The notes below the pieces were generated by a model. The model saw only the letters and a program-made list of their open reading frames with translations, had not been told where the DNA came from and searched no databases. From Sindora glabra (lineage: Eukaryota; Streptophyta; Magnoliopsida; Fabales; Fabaceae), in NCBI GenBank assembly GCA_020226215.1, contig CM035235.1, positions 42,813,352 through 42,877,351 on the forward strand: a DNA stretch of 64,000 bases, given 5' to 3'. This document shows positions 1-11,867 of this stretch, in pieces (position 1 is the stretch's first letter; the number at the start of each line of letters is the position of its first letter). Position numbers and translations under genes: made by a program.

Positions 1-391
1 AATCACATAAAATATATTTTAGAGGAATAAAATATATATTTAAATCTAATTTTTTTATGATAATTTAAATTATTAATAATATTTAAAATATTTTTTATTT
101 TATATACATAAATTTAATTTTATAATAATTTAATTATTTTTTATTATTATATATTAAAATTTCTACTTTATTGTTTATATTATAATTTTGGTTCGATTTC
201 GGTTCTAGAATCATTCAACTTTGAACTGTTTTTATTCTTGGTTCAATGGTTTAGTTTTTAAAATATTGTTAATAACATTCTAATATAATATAAGAAAATA
301 GCGTGCTTTTCTCTGGTTCATACTTGAATTTTCAATAAAACTTTGTCACACTATAACAGTTATCTGTACTTTAATTTTTGCACGTTTAAAA

Positions 392-451
<60 letters not shown>

Positions 452-839
452 GAAGATATTAAATATCATGTGAACGAAAAGTTATCGGATGGGACACTTC
501 TTTTCTAAGAAAAGGAAATTCAATTAACCACAGGTAGTGTGCGCATCATGAGTGCATGTATTTTCTATCATTAAAGACGCACGTGACTTCTCACGAGAGG
601 CATTATTTGCTGGGTGACCCCGCTACAGAGAAAGGGGTGTTAGATAGGAGGAATAGTACGGTCCGCGTGAAGACACAGCTAAACGGATCTATGTGGAGGT
701 TGGTCCAATTTTTGGAAATGAAATCAGAAAAAAAGAAGGAAAAATATTATTTTTTAAATTATTTAGTTAATTGAAAGAGTGAAATTACATTATTTATGAT
801 TTTTATTCTTATTATTTAATTTATTAGTTAAGAAATAAG
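1..839. other. AT-rich sequence without a recognised gene
   Basis: The stretch is strongly AT-rich and broken by stops in all frames. Apart from the TA microsatellite at 397-444 I see no coding, RNA or transposon signature. A short open frame at 556-774 has no recognisable domain and low-complexity lysine-rich composition at its end, so I do not call it a gene. Confidence 0.6.
397..444. repeat. (TA)n microsatellite
   Basis: About 24 uninterrupted TA units follow a short A-run. It is a simple dinucleotide repeat of the kind common in plant intergenic DNA. Confidence 0.95.
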
Positions 840-1035
840 TGATAAAGATGATGGTGGTGACATTATTAATGTCAGTAGTAGTGGTGATGATAATAATAAC
901 AGTAACAATAGTGAGAGGATAAAAGTGGTGGTGGTAGTAATAATCATAATCTTAATATTGCTGGTGTGAGAGTGACAATAGTTGTAATGGTGCAATAACA
1001 ATAATAATAGTAATGGTAATAGTGCGAGTGGTGCA
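840..1035. repeat. Degenerate trinucleotide-rich tract, left half
   Basis: The sequence is built of imperfect triplets such as GTG, GTA, AAT and AAC (for example GGTGATGATAATAATAACAG). The same composition resumes at 7940 after the copia element. The two halves, joined at the GTGCA duplicated target, form one original low-complexity tract. Confidence 0.75.
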
Positions 1036-1609
1036 TGTTATGAATTTTTAAAATAATGTGTAACCTTTTAATTTCCAAAGCTTTCAATTTCCAAAGATTA
1101 TGGATTCATAAGGTTATAACTCTCTATATTCCTTCATGTTTGTGTTTCTTAAAGACTTATGTTCTTTCATGTTTGAGTTTCTTCAAGACTTATGTCCTTT
1201 GATGTACAAAAATAAATTCCTTTATAAATAAATCATTTTTGGATGAGTTTTAGTAGCAGTCTTCATGTTTGAGTTTCTTCAAGATTTATGTCTTTCCATG
1301 TACAATGATAAATTCCTTTATAAATAGATCATTTTTGGATGAGTTTTAATAGTAGCAAAAAGCAAAAAAAAAAAAAAAATACTCTCATACTCCTACAATT
1401 CTTTCCAAAGATCAAATGTTACATTGTCCCTTTCTTCACTAAGTGCAAGATGCAGATAGGTTAGGCTTCATTTATTCTAAAAATCTCCTATTATACATAT
1501 TGGGGGCAAATTTAATCTAAAGAATAGCGACATAGTTACATAACTTAAAGCAAATCACTTTTTAACTTTCAATCATTTTTTCACCCTTAAAGATAGCATT
1601 GACAACAAT
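1036..1609 (+). repeat. 5' LTR of the copia element
   Basis: It starts TGTTATG and ends GACAACA. It is 574 bp against 486 bp for the 3' LTR. The extra length is mainly an internal tandem duplication at about 1204-1360: a block containing AAATTCCTTTATAAATA and GAGTTTTAGTAG occurs twice here and once in the 3' LTR. The repeated CTTTATAAATA is a plausible TATA region. Confidence 0.88.
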
Positions 1610-1635
1610 CTTTTAGCTAAATTTTGTTACATATA

Positions 1636-2335
1636 ATGGATGGAATATTGAAGAATTTTGCTTCAAATTTTGTCAAACTTGAAAGATATAATGGGGGAAA
1701 TTTCATACATTATCAAAAGAGAGTGCACTTCCTGTTAGTGACTCTTTAAGTGGCATACATTTTAAGCACCTTGAAGCATGTGGAAGTGAGAGCGAAGCTA
1801 TGACAGACACAAGATGTAAGCAAAAGTGGGAGACTGATGATGAAATATGCCGAGGACACATCCTCAATGCCATGAGCGACTCTTTGTTCGACATCTACCA
1901 CAATATTCCTACTACCAAGGAGTTATGGGACAAATTAGAGATGAAGTATTTAGTTGAGGACTCCACAAGTGAGAAATTTCTTATTTCTTGTTTTAATAAT
2001 TTTAAGATGGTTGATGGTAGATATATTATGGAATAATTTTCTAAATTAGAGAGAATTCTTATTTCACTCAACATAACATGCATATGGATGAAACAATTAT
2101 TGTAAGTTCCACAATAGACAAGTTACTTCCTTCCTGGAAAGACTTTAAGAGAGGTCTGAAACATAAAAAAAAGAATATTACTCTTAATGGTCTAACTAAC
2201 TATTTATGTGTACAAGAAAAATTTTGCATGTAGGATGAGACCAAGGATCCAAATGCCTCAAAGGTAAATATGGTGGAAGAAAAGCAGTTTACTAAGGCCC
2301 CACCTAAGAGGAAGAATCAATCCAGTGATAATCCT
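1636..2335 (+). pseudogene. copia gag (capsid/UBN2-type) remnant
   Basis: The frame opens with ATG at 1636 as MDGILKNFASNFVKLERYNG, the usual start of this copia gag type, and hits a stop at about 1747. The homology continues in other frames. At 1800-2036 the segment with QKWETDDEICRGHILNAM and SDSLFDIYHNIPTTKELWDK is characteristic of the UBN2/gag-polypeptide family, and the shifted frame after 2036 still encodes a capsid-like tail around 2110-2160. The CCHC zinc knuckle expected near 2350-2450 cannot be recognised. Several frameshifts and stops make it non-functional. Confidence 0.85.
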
Positions 2336-2471
2336 TAAGGCAACAAGAAAAATAAAAATGGTAAGTTTTTTTTTGTTATAAGGAAGGATTTATAGATCTA
2401 AATGTTGAGCTCTTAAATAGAAAAAGGAAATGTAAGGATCTAATAGTGCTCCCTTAAAGGATTTTATTGCA

Positions 2472-3600
2472 ATGATATATGAAATTAATTTGCTTGATGA
2501 TAATGATGCATGGTGGGTTGATTCTGGCGCTACCCGACGTGTGTGCAAGAATAGGAACTTGTTCAAAATAATGAAAACTCTAAATGATGGCATTATTTTA
2601 TACATGGGCAACTCTACTACTATTCCTATCCTTGGGATAGGAAATGTAGAATCAAATTTCACTTCTGAGAAGGTGTTTACATTGACAAATGTTTATATGT
2701 ACTAGAAATTAGAAAGAATTTGGTGTCTAGGGGTCTAGTGAATAAGTTTAGTTTCAAACTTTTATTTGAGGTTGATAAGTTTGTACTATTTAAGAGAGAA
2801 ATGTTTGTGGGAAAGGAATATCTGTATGATGGTATGTTTAAGATGAACATTGATTATTGTATTACCAATAATAATAATGCTAGTTCTGTTTACATGGTTG
2901 ATCCCTCTTTACTTTGGCATCAAAGATTAGGATATGTATACTTTAAAAAGTTCCATGAAATGATTAAATTAGATTTGCTGCCATATTTTGGAAAAAATAT
3001 GAAAATAAATGCAAAGCATGCATGATGAAAAAAATCACAAAAAATCCATTTCCTAAAATAGATAGGATATCAATTGCACAAGATATTGCTATGTTTACTT
3101 ATTGCATTATAAAGATGAAGTATTAAATAAATTTAAGGCATATAAAACTAAAGTTAAGTTGTAATTAAATCAAAAGATTAAATGTTTGAGATTTAATAGG
3201 ACATGAGAGTATTATGATCTTTCCTATTTTGAATCCATTAGAGTTGTTCATGAAATCATTGCTTCTTACACACTACAATAAAATGGTATGGTTGAATGCA
3301 AAAATTGCATTTTTGTTGAAATGATAAATTCCACGTTGACAAACTCTGGTTTAAGCTAAAGATTTTAGGGTAAAGCAATTCTTATAGCATGTCATATTTT
3401 GAATAGAGTTTCTAATAAAAGAAACAAGATAACCCTATTGAGCTCTAGAAAGAGAGAAAGCCTAGCCTTAACTATTTAAGAGTTTGGGGTTGTAGAGTTA
3501 TTGTTAAAATGCCTGAACCTAAAAGGAAGAAACTAGGTGAAAAAGGTATTGAGTGCATTTTCTTGGGATATGCATAAAATAGCAAAGCCTAACGATTTAT
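2472..3600 (+). pseudogene. copia protease, GAG-pre-integrase and integrase remnant
   Basis: At 2472-2705 the frame contains WWVDSGATRRVCKNRNLF, where DSGA is the aspartic protease active-site motif of copia elements. At 2720-3025 a GAG-pre-integrase domain follows with SLLWHQRLGYVYFKKFHEM. From about 3025 the integrase core is badly decayed. Only fragments such as NGMVECKN (about 3281-3305, with a stop just before it) and an integrase C-terminal part around 3480-3600 can be read. Stops and shifts separate the pieces. Confidence 0.85.
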
Positions 3601-3821
3601 GGTTATTGAACCAAATGATTCAATATTAGTTAATACCATTATTAAGTCACGAGATGCTATTTTTGAGGAGAGTAGATTCAACTCTATTCCTCATGTTAAT
3701 TATAATAACCAAAGACAAAATCAAAACCTTGGTAAAGACACAAATGCATTAGAGAATCAACATGAAAATGAAGTCACTGAACTTTAAAGGAGTAAAAGAC
3801 AAAAAACACTAAAGACACTTA

Positions 3822-4720
3822 ACTTTGACTTCTTTATGTATCTTGTTGAAGGTATAAGAAAGTTTGTAAGTAATAAAATTCCTTATTACTTTAATACCGA
3901 GGCTAATCCCAAAACATACCAAGAGGTAATGAAATCATAAGATGCTGCATTTTGGAAAAAAGCCATCAATGATGAAATGAGTTTAATCATGGGTAACAAA
4001 ACTTGAAAATTAGTTAATCTTCCACCTCGTTCCAAACCAATTAGTTGTAAATGAATTTTCAAAAGGAAAATGAAGATAGATGGAACCATTGATAAATTTA
4101 AAGCCAGATTAGTTGCTAAAGGCTTTTCACAAAAGTATGACATTGATTATTTTGGCATATATTCTCCTACGATAAAAGTAAGCACAATAAGAGTTTTAAC
4201 TGCACTTACTTTAATTCACAATTTAGTAATTCACCAAATGGACATTAAAGTAACATTCCTTAATGATGAATTGGATGAAGAAGTGTATATGGAGCAACCT
4301 AAAGGTTTTGTTATGCTTGGTTAAGAACACATTAAAGTAGCATTCCTTAATGGTGTATATAGAACAACCTAAAGGTCTTATTATACTTGGTTAAGAACAC
4401 AAGGTGTGCATGCTTGTAAAGTCCTTGTATGGATTAAAGCAAGCACCTAAATAGTGGCATTAAAATTTTGATGAGGTTATTCTTACTAATGGCTTTAAGA
4501 TCAATGAATTTGATAAGTGACTTTATAACAAGTTTGATAGGTAAAAAGGAGTTATAATTTTCCTATATATGGATGATATATTAATATTTGGAACTAATTT
4601 AAAACAAGTTGAGCTCACTAAATCCTTCTTGTCTAAAAGCTTCGACATGAAGGATATGAGTGAAGCTAATGTCATCATTAGAATAAAAATAATAAGAAAT
4701 TAAAGAAGTATTGTGCTTTC
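3822..4720 (+). pseudogene. copia reverse transcriptase (RVT_2) remnant
   Basis: The N-terminal part reads DAAFWKKAINDEM (about 3933-3980). It continues in the 4070-4324 frame with KMKIDGTIDKFKARLVAKGF and HQMDIKVTFLNDELDEE, all typical of the copia RVT_2 domain. The catalytic YMDDILIFG lies at about 4566-4592. In-frame stops occur several times. A partial tandem copy of 4242-4328 lies at 4329-4399. The enzyme would copy element RNA into cDNA; this copy cannot. Confidence 0.9.
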
Positions 4721-4849
4721 ATAATCATATTACATTAAGAAAATTCTAAAAAAGTTCAATCATGAGAACTACACTCTTATATCAACACTATTTGATCTAA
4801 ATATGAATTTTGTGAAAAATATTGGATACCTAGCATCACAACTAGAATA

Positions 4850-6912
4850 TGCAAAAGTAATAGGATGCTTGATGTATGCAATGACATGTACTCAACCTGA
4901 TATAACTTATGATGTTAGTTGAATGAGTAAATACACAAGTAATCCTAGTGATATGCATTAGCATAGTGTTAGAAGAATTCTAAAATACCTACAGAAAATA
5001 AAGGATTATGGCTTTAGTTATGTAGGATTTCCTTCGATACTAAAAGGGTTTTTTTATGCTAGTTGGATTACTTATAAGGATGATCATGCATCAACAACTA
5101 GATTAATTTTCATGCTTGGTGGAGAAGCTATCTCTTAGGGATCCAAAAAGCAAACTATTAAGATCGAGAGCCAAACAAGTGCAACAGAATTAACCAATTC
5201 CAGTTAATGGATTCATGCAAAACATTATATTAGAATAAAGATTCAAGGAATACCTTTGTGATAATTTAGGGACTCATTCGTTAATCACCTATTTGACTTC
5301 CTTTCGACCGAAGACTCTGAGGTATCCGCACGACCCAGCAGATCACCAGTGAATGTTCACACAAACATTAATTGGAATTCTTCTCCTTAGCCTCGTAGTG
5401 CTAGCTATGCCTCTTCAAGGGTTATAGTTAAGGAGGGTGCTAGGATTTTTTCTATGCTTTGCAATGCATGAATAATCATGTATTATTACCTAACAAGCCT
5501 ATTTAAATAGGTGCATAGAAAATCTTAACTAATTGCACTTTATTCCATGTATAATTATAGGCATATTATTGGGCTTATAATTATAACATGAAATTCTCAA
5601 ATATTAAGCCAAAACAATTTAGTTTATTAATTCCAAATTTACTAGGCTCTAAGTGTGCGACCTTACAGGTTCTCATTATATTGACAGTGATCATAAATCA
5701 CATTAATGATCATAAATAATGTGTGGTATCTAGCAACATACCATTGTTACTTAAGAAATGAGAAAGTCGGTAATTTGACTGAACCTTTATACATAATCAT
5801 CATTTATATCTTTTTGTCATAGACATCTAGATTGAGCACGAGATATGGACCATGTCATTCCTATCTAATCTAATTCAAAGGTTTCTTGATTCCTAAGTAA
5901 GCTGACTGAAACAAATATAATTAACATTCCATGTTAATTCACTTGAGCATGGCCATGCATTTTCTTAACCTTACTTAATTAAGGGGCCCACAGATGTCAT
6001 TCATATTATATAGGAGAGACAAATTCTATCTTGATCACACAAATTCCTTTGCATGATATATGACACATCCAATAACTACCCTTGCATTCACTCAACCATT
6101 ACTCAACCATGAGTGACATAGAGTAGTATCAAAATATGAAACTCACATATAGAAAACTTTGACGATCTTAAGTTAAAGGACTGTACTAATAATGATTACT
6201 AAGAATCACTCATGATACTCACATAATGATTCATGTAGTGTTCTTAGGGTGGGTCAGTCCAGTATACAACTTCTATAACTTGTACTCATGCGTAGACTTA
6301 ATATCTCATATAAGTCACCACATATGCTAGTCTTAACATATCAAAGCAACATAATCCTCAATGATATATGACTAGGTACATTTAAGAATATAATTATTCT
6401 AAGGTTATTATCATAATTAAATATATTACACAAACAATGTATGTATAAATATGATAATTAAAATTACTGTTAAAATAATACGATTTAAATTTATAATTAT
6501 CAATATGATTGGTTTTAGGGCATACACACTAACACAAACATGTATAACTAACTCCATCATAGTTGTTAAATTTATAGATTTAACTTCTGTATGTAAAAAA
6601 GTAGAATGGTTAAGGAATCTATCATATGAAATTCTTTTATGGCTTAAACCAATAGCTTTTATTTCTATCCATTATAATAGTGTGGGAACCTTGGCTAGAG
6701 CATAGAGTCAAGTGTATAATGGCAAGTTTCCACACATTAGTTTTAGACATAGTTATGTAAGAGATTTGATTACAAATGGAGTGATCACTACTGACTTTGT
6801 AAGGTTATGTTATAACATGACTAACCTTTTGACAAAAAGGTTGAATCGTGATCTTGTGAATGTTACTTCAAAAAGGATAGGTCTCAAGCCCATAAAATTA
6901 AGTCACTATTAA
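4850..6912 (+). pseudogene. copia RNase H remnant, split by a solo LTR
   Basis: The left part (about 4850-5155) runs up to a SKKQ-type motif. The right part resumes at 6535 and ends at 6912 with the characteristic tail LKPIKLSHY. Between them sits the 1379-bp insertion flanked by CAAAC. Removing the insertion and one copy of CAAAC makes the two parts contiguous in one reading frame. Other lesions, such as TAG at about 6705, show decay beyond the insertion. Confidence 0.88.
5156..6534 (-). mobile_element. Solo LTR inserted in the copia RNase H region
   Basis: CAAAC at 5151-5155 and again at 6535-6539 is a perfect 5-bp target duplication. Read on the minus strand the insert begins TGTTAGTGTGTATGCCCTAA, a familiar form of plant LTR start, and ends TTAATA where CA is expected (one C-to-T change). 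No internal coding domains are present. It is therefore best read as an LTR left after recombination between two LTRs of a full element, in opposite orientation to its host copia. Its length of 1379 bp suits the long-LTR copia lineages, but the family cannot be fixed from the sequence alone. Confidence 0.85.
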
Positions 6913-7453
6913 TGGAACCTTAACTCAACAGATGATACAATGTCATGTTTTGAGTTCAACGAGCCAAAATACATCAACAATGTGATTGAAGAACTATAAA
7001 AAGTTAATTGTTTCCATCCTAAGGTAAATAGTACTTTTTTTCCTATAGTTCACTTAGAGGAGGCTGTATTGACACAACACTTAACAAACTTGATAAAAAT
7101 ACTAAATAGTAGGGGTATTTAAATTTGCCTATATAGATGTGAAATTTGGTTATTCCAAAGAGGTAAGGGCTTGGCTTAAAGTATCTATGAAAAGGATATG
7201 AACATAAGGCATTTAAGGAGTTATTCCTTATTATAGTTATTTGCATATTAAATCATATTTGTGAAAATTTATGTAGCTTATCAAAAAGAATAGTTAGTTT
7301 AAAGCTTGTCTATCATTCTTTTAGATTTATTGCAATGAACTTTTACAAAATAGTGATTTAATTATAAGATATCATTATTTATGCATATGATTTATTTCAG
7401 AATTATTGATGATCTATTAATACTATTTCAATATTTTAGAAATAGTAAGGGAT

Positions 7454-7939
7454 TGTTATGAATTTTCAGAATAATGTGTAACTTTTCAAAGGTTATGGAT
7501 TCATAAGGATATAACTCTCTATGTCCCTTCTCTTCATGTTTGAATATCTTGAAGAATTATGTCCCTTCATGTTTGAATTTCTTTAAAACTTATATCCTTT
7601 CATGTTTAAGTTTCTTTAAGACTTATATTCCTTCATGTATAAAGGTAAATTCTTTTATAAATAGATCATTCTTGGGTGAGTTTTAGTAGTAGCAAAAAAT
7701 AAAAAAAACACTTTCTTATACTCCTACAATTCTCTCCAAAGATTAAACACTATATTATCCTTATCTTCACTAAGTGTAAGGTGTAGATAGGCTAAGTTTC
7801 ATTTTATCCTGAAGGGAATTTGCGGATGCCCTATTGCATACATTGAGGGCAAAGGATAGTAAAATTATTACACGACTTGAAGCAAATCACTTTCCAATTT
7901 TTAGTCATTTATTTACCCTCAAAGGTAGCATCAACAATA
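7454..7939 (+). repeat. 3' LTR of the copia element
   Basis: It starts TGTTATG after a short purine run (AGTAAGGGA) that could be the decayed polypurine tract, and ends CAACAATA directly before the GTGCA target copy. It lacks the internal duplication seen in the 5' LTR. Confidence 0.88.
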
Positions 7940-8215
7940 GTGCAACGTTAAAAGTGATAATGGTATAACAATAATGGTAATAATGATTCTACGGGCAACA
8001 ATAATAGTGTCAACGACACCAATGATGGAGGTGTTGCTGTTGGTCGCTTAATGATGGTAATGCCATCAAAGCAATAGTACTAGTAATAAAGGTAATGATA
8101 TTTGTGGTTATAATGATAGTGTTGGCATTGACAATAATAGTAATAATAGTGGCGATTACAATGGTGAGACAATAATAGTAATAATAATGGTGATTGTAAT
8201 GGTAAGAGAAGAATG
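7940..8215. repeat. Degenerate trinucleotide-rich tract, right half
   Basis: It resumes the same triplet-rich composition (AATAATGGTAATAATGATTC and similar) found left of the copia element, beginning with the GTGCA target copy. Confidence 0.75.
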
Positions 8216-9400
8216 ATTTTTAAACTTTACGAAAAGGGGAGATTTATGTGATCAATTTCTAATTTTGTTTCCAACCTATTTAGGTTAAACACTACCTTAG
8301 TTGTTCATGCCCTTTTACATATAAATTATGTTTTATGTGGTCATGTGGTAAAGTCTATTTTTAAGATGGATGGGGTTATTTGGTAGGCTGATCCACTCTT
8401 TTATCATTTTCTTTTTATGTTTTTTTGAACATTTAACATGAAAGTTTATTAAAAAAATACTTTCTTATGAATAAAAATAATTTTGATTCTAATTTTTTTC
8501 TTTTTATTTATTTAATTGGTTCAAAGTTAATTAGATTTGTCACTTAAGTTAATATAGAGTTAGCTTTAATTATTGTTAAACAATGTATTGAATTTAAGTG
8601 GGGTGTGTTCTAACTTTAAAAAGAAATGTGTAATGTATGAATGTATATGACCTAAGAACTTTATATATCATAATAATAGAAAAGAACAACGTTAGCGCTT
8701 GAGTTAACCCCAGAACCATTAAAATGAACTTTTTAAAAAAGATTTTGAATTTGAATCTAGAAGAAATGAATATGTTCAAATGCATACTTCAAAGCAGTTT
8801 TATTTATCTAATTTATGATCCATGTAAATTGATCTAAATATTCCATGTACAGTTGAAATTGATTATCTATCATTCTTACTTTACCTTCTCCATGCTTCAA
8901 ATTTTTACCAATATCCATCCATATAAATATTACAATTTGGAGAGTAAAAATTTTCATCTAAATCAACCATGAAAATGTAATATTTATAACTTTGGAATTA
9001 TGGTATGAGCAGCCTTTATTCTCTATATAACTTAAAAAGGCAACAGATGAAGCATTTTAAACTAATTTATATAGGACTTGATGAGTTTTAGTGGTGATAT
9101 GTTATTGAGAGACATTGACCTTTCCATACCATAGTTTCACAAAATGGAACAAATTTTCTAATCATAAAGGCTAGTGGAGATATCGTTAAATGTATTTTGA
9201 TGTTTAAGTTAGTATAGAATGGTAGAAATTAAGAATATCATAAAAATTATATTATTAAATGTCTTAGAGTTAGGAGGTAGTATTTTTTATAGCTATGGGT
9301 ATGATATTAAGGGGTATAGAACAAAGTTAGATGTCCATACAAATGGAAGGCCTTATGTATGTGTGGCTAAGAAGGTAAGGCTATGTCTAAGTGATTATTA
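8216..9400. other. AT-rich sequence without a recognised gene
   Basis: No domain, LTR or inverted repeat was recognised. Short open frames at 8594-8785 (minus) and 9219-9416 (plus) show no familiar motif and look like chance. Confidence 0.5.
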
Positions 9401-9960
9401 TTATTTTTTTTTATGAAATAAGGGGGTAGAGCCTAAAGGAAAAATAAATTTGCTAATAATTATATCATGAGTCTTAAAAACTCCTATGGCATTAGCAAGG
9501 ACCAATAAGGCCAATTGGGGTAGAGGTTTGTTCACTAAATGAGTACCCAATTCCAAAGATAAGCTGAAGTTTGCCATCCAATTTGCATAGGAGTTACCTT
9601 CCCTAGAAGTATGTATAATAATAACATCCCATTCAAGAAGTAGCATATCTTTCAGAACCTTAATTAGTGGATTCCCTATACTAATTAGGTTGGAGAGGCT
9701 AGATAATAAAACTTTAAAATCAAATTCTAGGAGGATTTTACAAAATTCCATTTTCCAAGCTATTTTGAGTTTGCATAATGCTCCCTAACATTTTGGTATG
9801 TAGGATAAGCAGTTCTCCAGTGGTCTAGCAAATCCCATTAGCCATTTTCTAGTTAAGTCTTTTAAGACCCCACCACAACTAGCTAAATTAGAGTTTTATT
9901 TCTTAACACCATCTTAGTTAATTTTCACCTAACCAATAGGGGGAGAGTCCATTGAATTTC
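9401..9960 (-). pseudogene. LINE-type RNase H domain (RVT_3-like) fragment
   Basis: On the minus strand the segment from about 9960 down to 9401 encodes an RNase H-like domain of the sort found at the 3' end of plant LINEs and in host RNase H-like proteins. Its upstream part has CGGVLKDLTRKWLMGFARPL. The open frame 9751-9401 continues with FCKILLEFDFKVLLSSL and ends with WDVIIIHTSREGNSYANWMA, the H..RE.N..A..LA pattern of this family, here with Asn where the last conserved Asp is expected. A stop breaks the two halves at about 9775. No reverse transcriptase is seen upstream on the same strand, so this is a truncated remnant. A decayed host RNase H-like gene is the alternative. Confidence 0.75.
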
Positions 9961-11539
9961 TACACATCCTACACTTCTGCAGCCATCAAATGTTGTAATG
10001 TCTCTATCATTAAGTAATTCTCATGTGTAAGAGAAAATAACTACCAGCGGGTTGATTGGCTTTTTGAATTTAGGCTAATGGATTGCCTCGTTTCGCTAAC
10101 TTTAATAAAGTCAATAGCATACTGCCTATAATACTTTCCATTTCCCCTTCTAGTCTGGTGCATAACAGATTTCCTCCCTTAGGTTTTAGTATTAAAAGTT
10201 CATTCAGAATATTGTTACCACTTGTTAAGAGTCAATGTCATGTTTTAAGTCTAACTAGCCCAAAATAACTAGTAAACCTAGTCCATTTGTTTAACAAATT
10301 ACTTTAAATTATTTAAGTAGTCATACTTGATGACTTATACAACTACTTTAATTTCAAATAACAATTTCCTCCATTCAAAAAGTCTAATGTCTTTGTTAGG
10401 CATGTCAATTCACATAATTCAAGATCTACATTACCTAAACTATATAGCCAATGAGTGGTCTAATATTATTTGTCATATTCTATGTTTGATTGGTTCAAGA
10501 TAACTATTAGGTATGATTCATTGGCTTAAAAGATTTATCCAAGTTATTTAAATGGTCAAGTTTGGTGAGATATGTTAGCTTAAAAGATTTATCTAAACTA
10601 TTTAAATGGTTAAATTTGATGCCTTATATATTATACTGAAGTCTTAAATCTAATAAATATGGGGTTTTACAATATTTCCAACTCAAATAGCCTAACATTT
10701 TCATTAGATCCATCAAATCACATGACTCAAGATTTGTATCATTCCATGTATATGATTGATGAGTATTTTGATGCCATTTTGTCAAGTCTCACATTTGTTA
10801 GATTTGAGACATAAGGATAATATATAAAAAAACAAAATCCAACTATTTTGATAATTCAAACTAATCTTTTAAGTTAATAGATTGTATAGAAATTATCTTA
10901 GAACAATGAAGCAATGTTGTGAAATGTAGAATAGCTTAACTAGTTCAATCAGTTCGACTAGGACCCAAGTCCTAAAGGAGCCAAATGGCTTTAAGAATCC
11001 ATGATTGCCTTAGATTGAATTGGATATAATTAATTAAACTCGATTCAAGCAACCCAATATCAATCCAGATCCAGTGATTTAATTGGCCTAGTTTTCAATG
11101 ATTAAAATATACAAATAGAGATTCAAACACTGATAATCATCTCATGAAAGGTATGAGAAAAATTTTAAAATTTCCTAACTTTAGAGTGGCCAAAACCACC
11201 CCAAATGTGAACATAGCTTCACTCTTGTATACCATTGAATTTCTTTCATATGAAAATTTTAAATTTATTATTATGTATGCATATATTTTATTCATCCTTG
11301 TTAAATTTCTAATTAAATAGTAATATCAACATAACAATTATGAATAATTCTTGCAATATAAATGTTAACCACTTTGAAAATTGTAATAAACTATTCAAAT
11401 ATATTCTAGTTATATTAATATGAGTTTTGTTATGTAACTTTAAATAGTACTAGCTATCTCATATTTAATCATTTATAATAAAAATTTTATCACATTCTTG
11501 GCTTACGTATAATGGAAAATGTTAAATTTCTTTATCATG

Positions 11540-11590
<51 letters not shown>

Positions 11591-11867
11591 TATTAACATA
11601 CTTCAATTGATTTGGCCTTCCAATTTAATTGGTTGAATCAGTCTGATTTTGATCAAGCTACCTTACCAGTTCAATAGTTGAACTTAAAACATTGTAGAAA
11701 AAGGATTCGAGCTATATGAACCATTAGACTCATGAATGAATTGCCACTCATTTATTAAAATTCTCTTTGTCATATGCAAAATCAAATGAATAATATAACT
11801 CATTGATTTTAAAAGTTTTTTCCTTTAAAATAATGAGCATTTTGATAAGAAAAATAGAAATTGCATT
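9961..11867. other. Non-coding AT-rich region with minor repeats
   Basis: No gene was recognised. A partial direct repeat lies at about 10523-10620 (GGCTTAAAAGATTTATCCAA and GCTTAAAAGATTTATCTAA, about 50 bp apart). A weak inverted similarity links about 10912-10960 with about 11650-11696 around CAATGTT and AACATTG and may be a worn transposon. The (TA)n tract is listed separately. Confidence 0.5.
11542..11586. repeat. (TA)n microsatellite
   Basis: About 22 TA units in an AT-rich non-coding region. Confidence 0.95.

Larger units (their letters stand above)
1036..7939 (+). mobile_element. Ty1/copia LTR retrotransposon, degenerate, with GTGCA target duplication
   Basis: Both LTRs begin TGTTATGAATTTT and are clearly homologous. 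The 5' copy ends in CA and the 3' copy in TA. GTGCA at 1031-1035 is repeated at 7940-7944 as the 5-bp target site duplication. A decayed primer site resembling the initiator-tRNA-Met complement follows the 5' LTR at about 1610-1622. Inside, in copia order, are gag, protease, integrase, reverse transcriptase and RNase H. Every domain carries stops or frameshifts, so the element is old and inactive. An unrelated solo LTR interrupts the RNase H part at 5156-6534. Without it the element is about 5.5 kb, within the usual copia range. Confidence 0.92.

Noticed and set aside
556..774. Open frame of 72 codons in the left flank
   Set aside because: No known domain, Lys/Glu-rich low-complexity end, no splice or promoter context; length expected by chance.
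10912..11696. Possible transposon between CAATGTT and AACATTG inverted ends
   Set aside because: The inverted similarity is weak and no target duplication was found; kept only as a remark.
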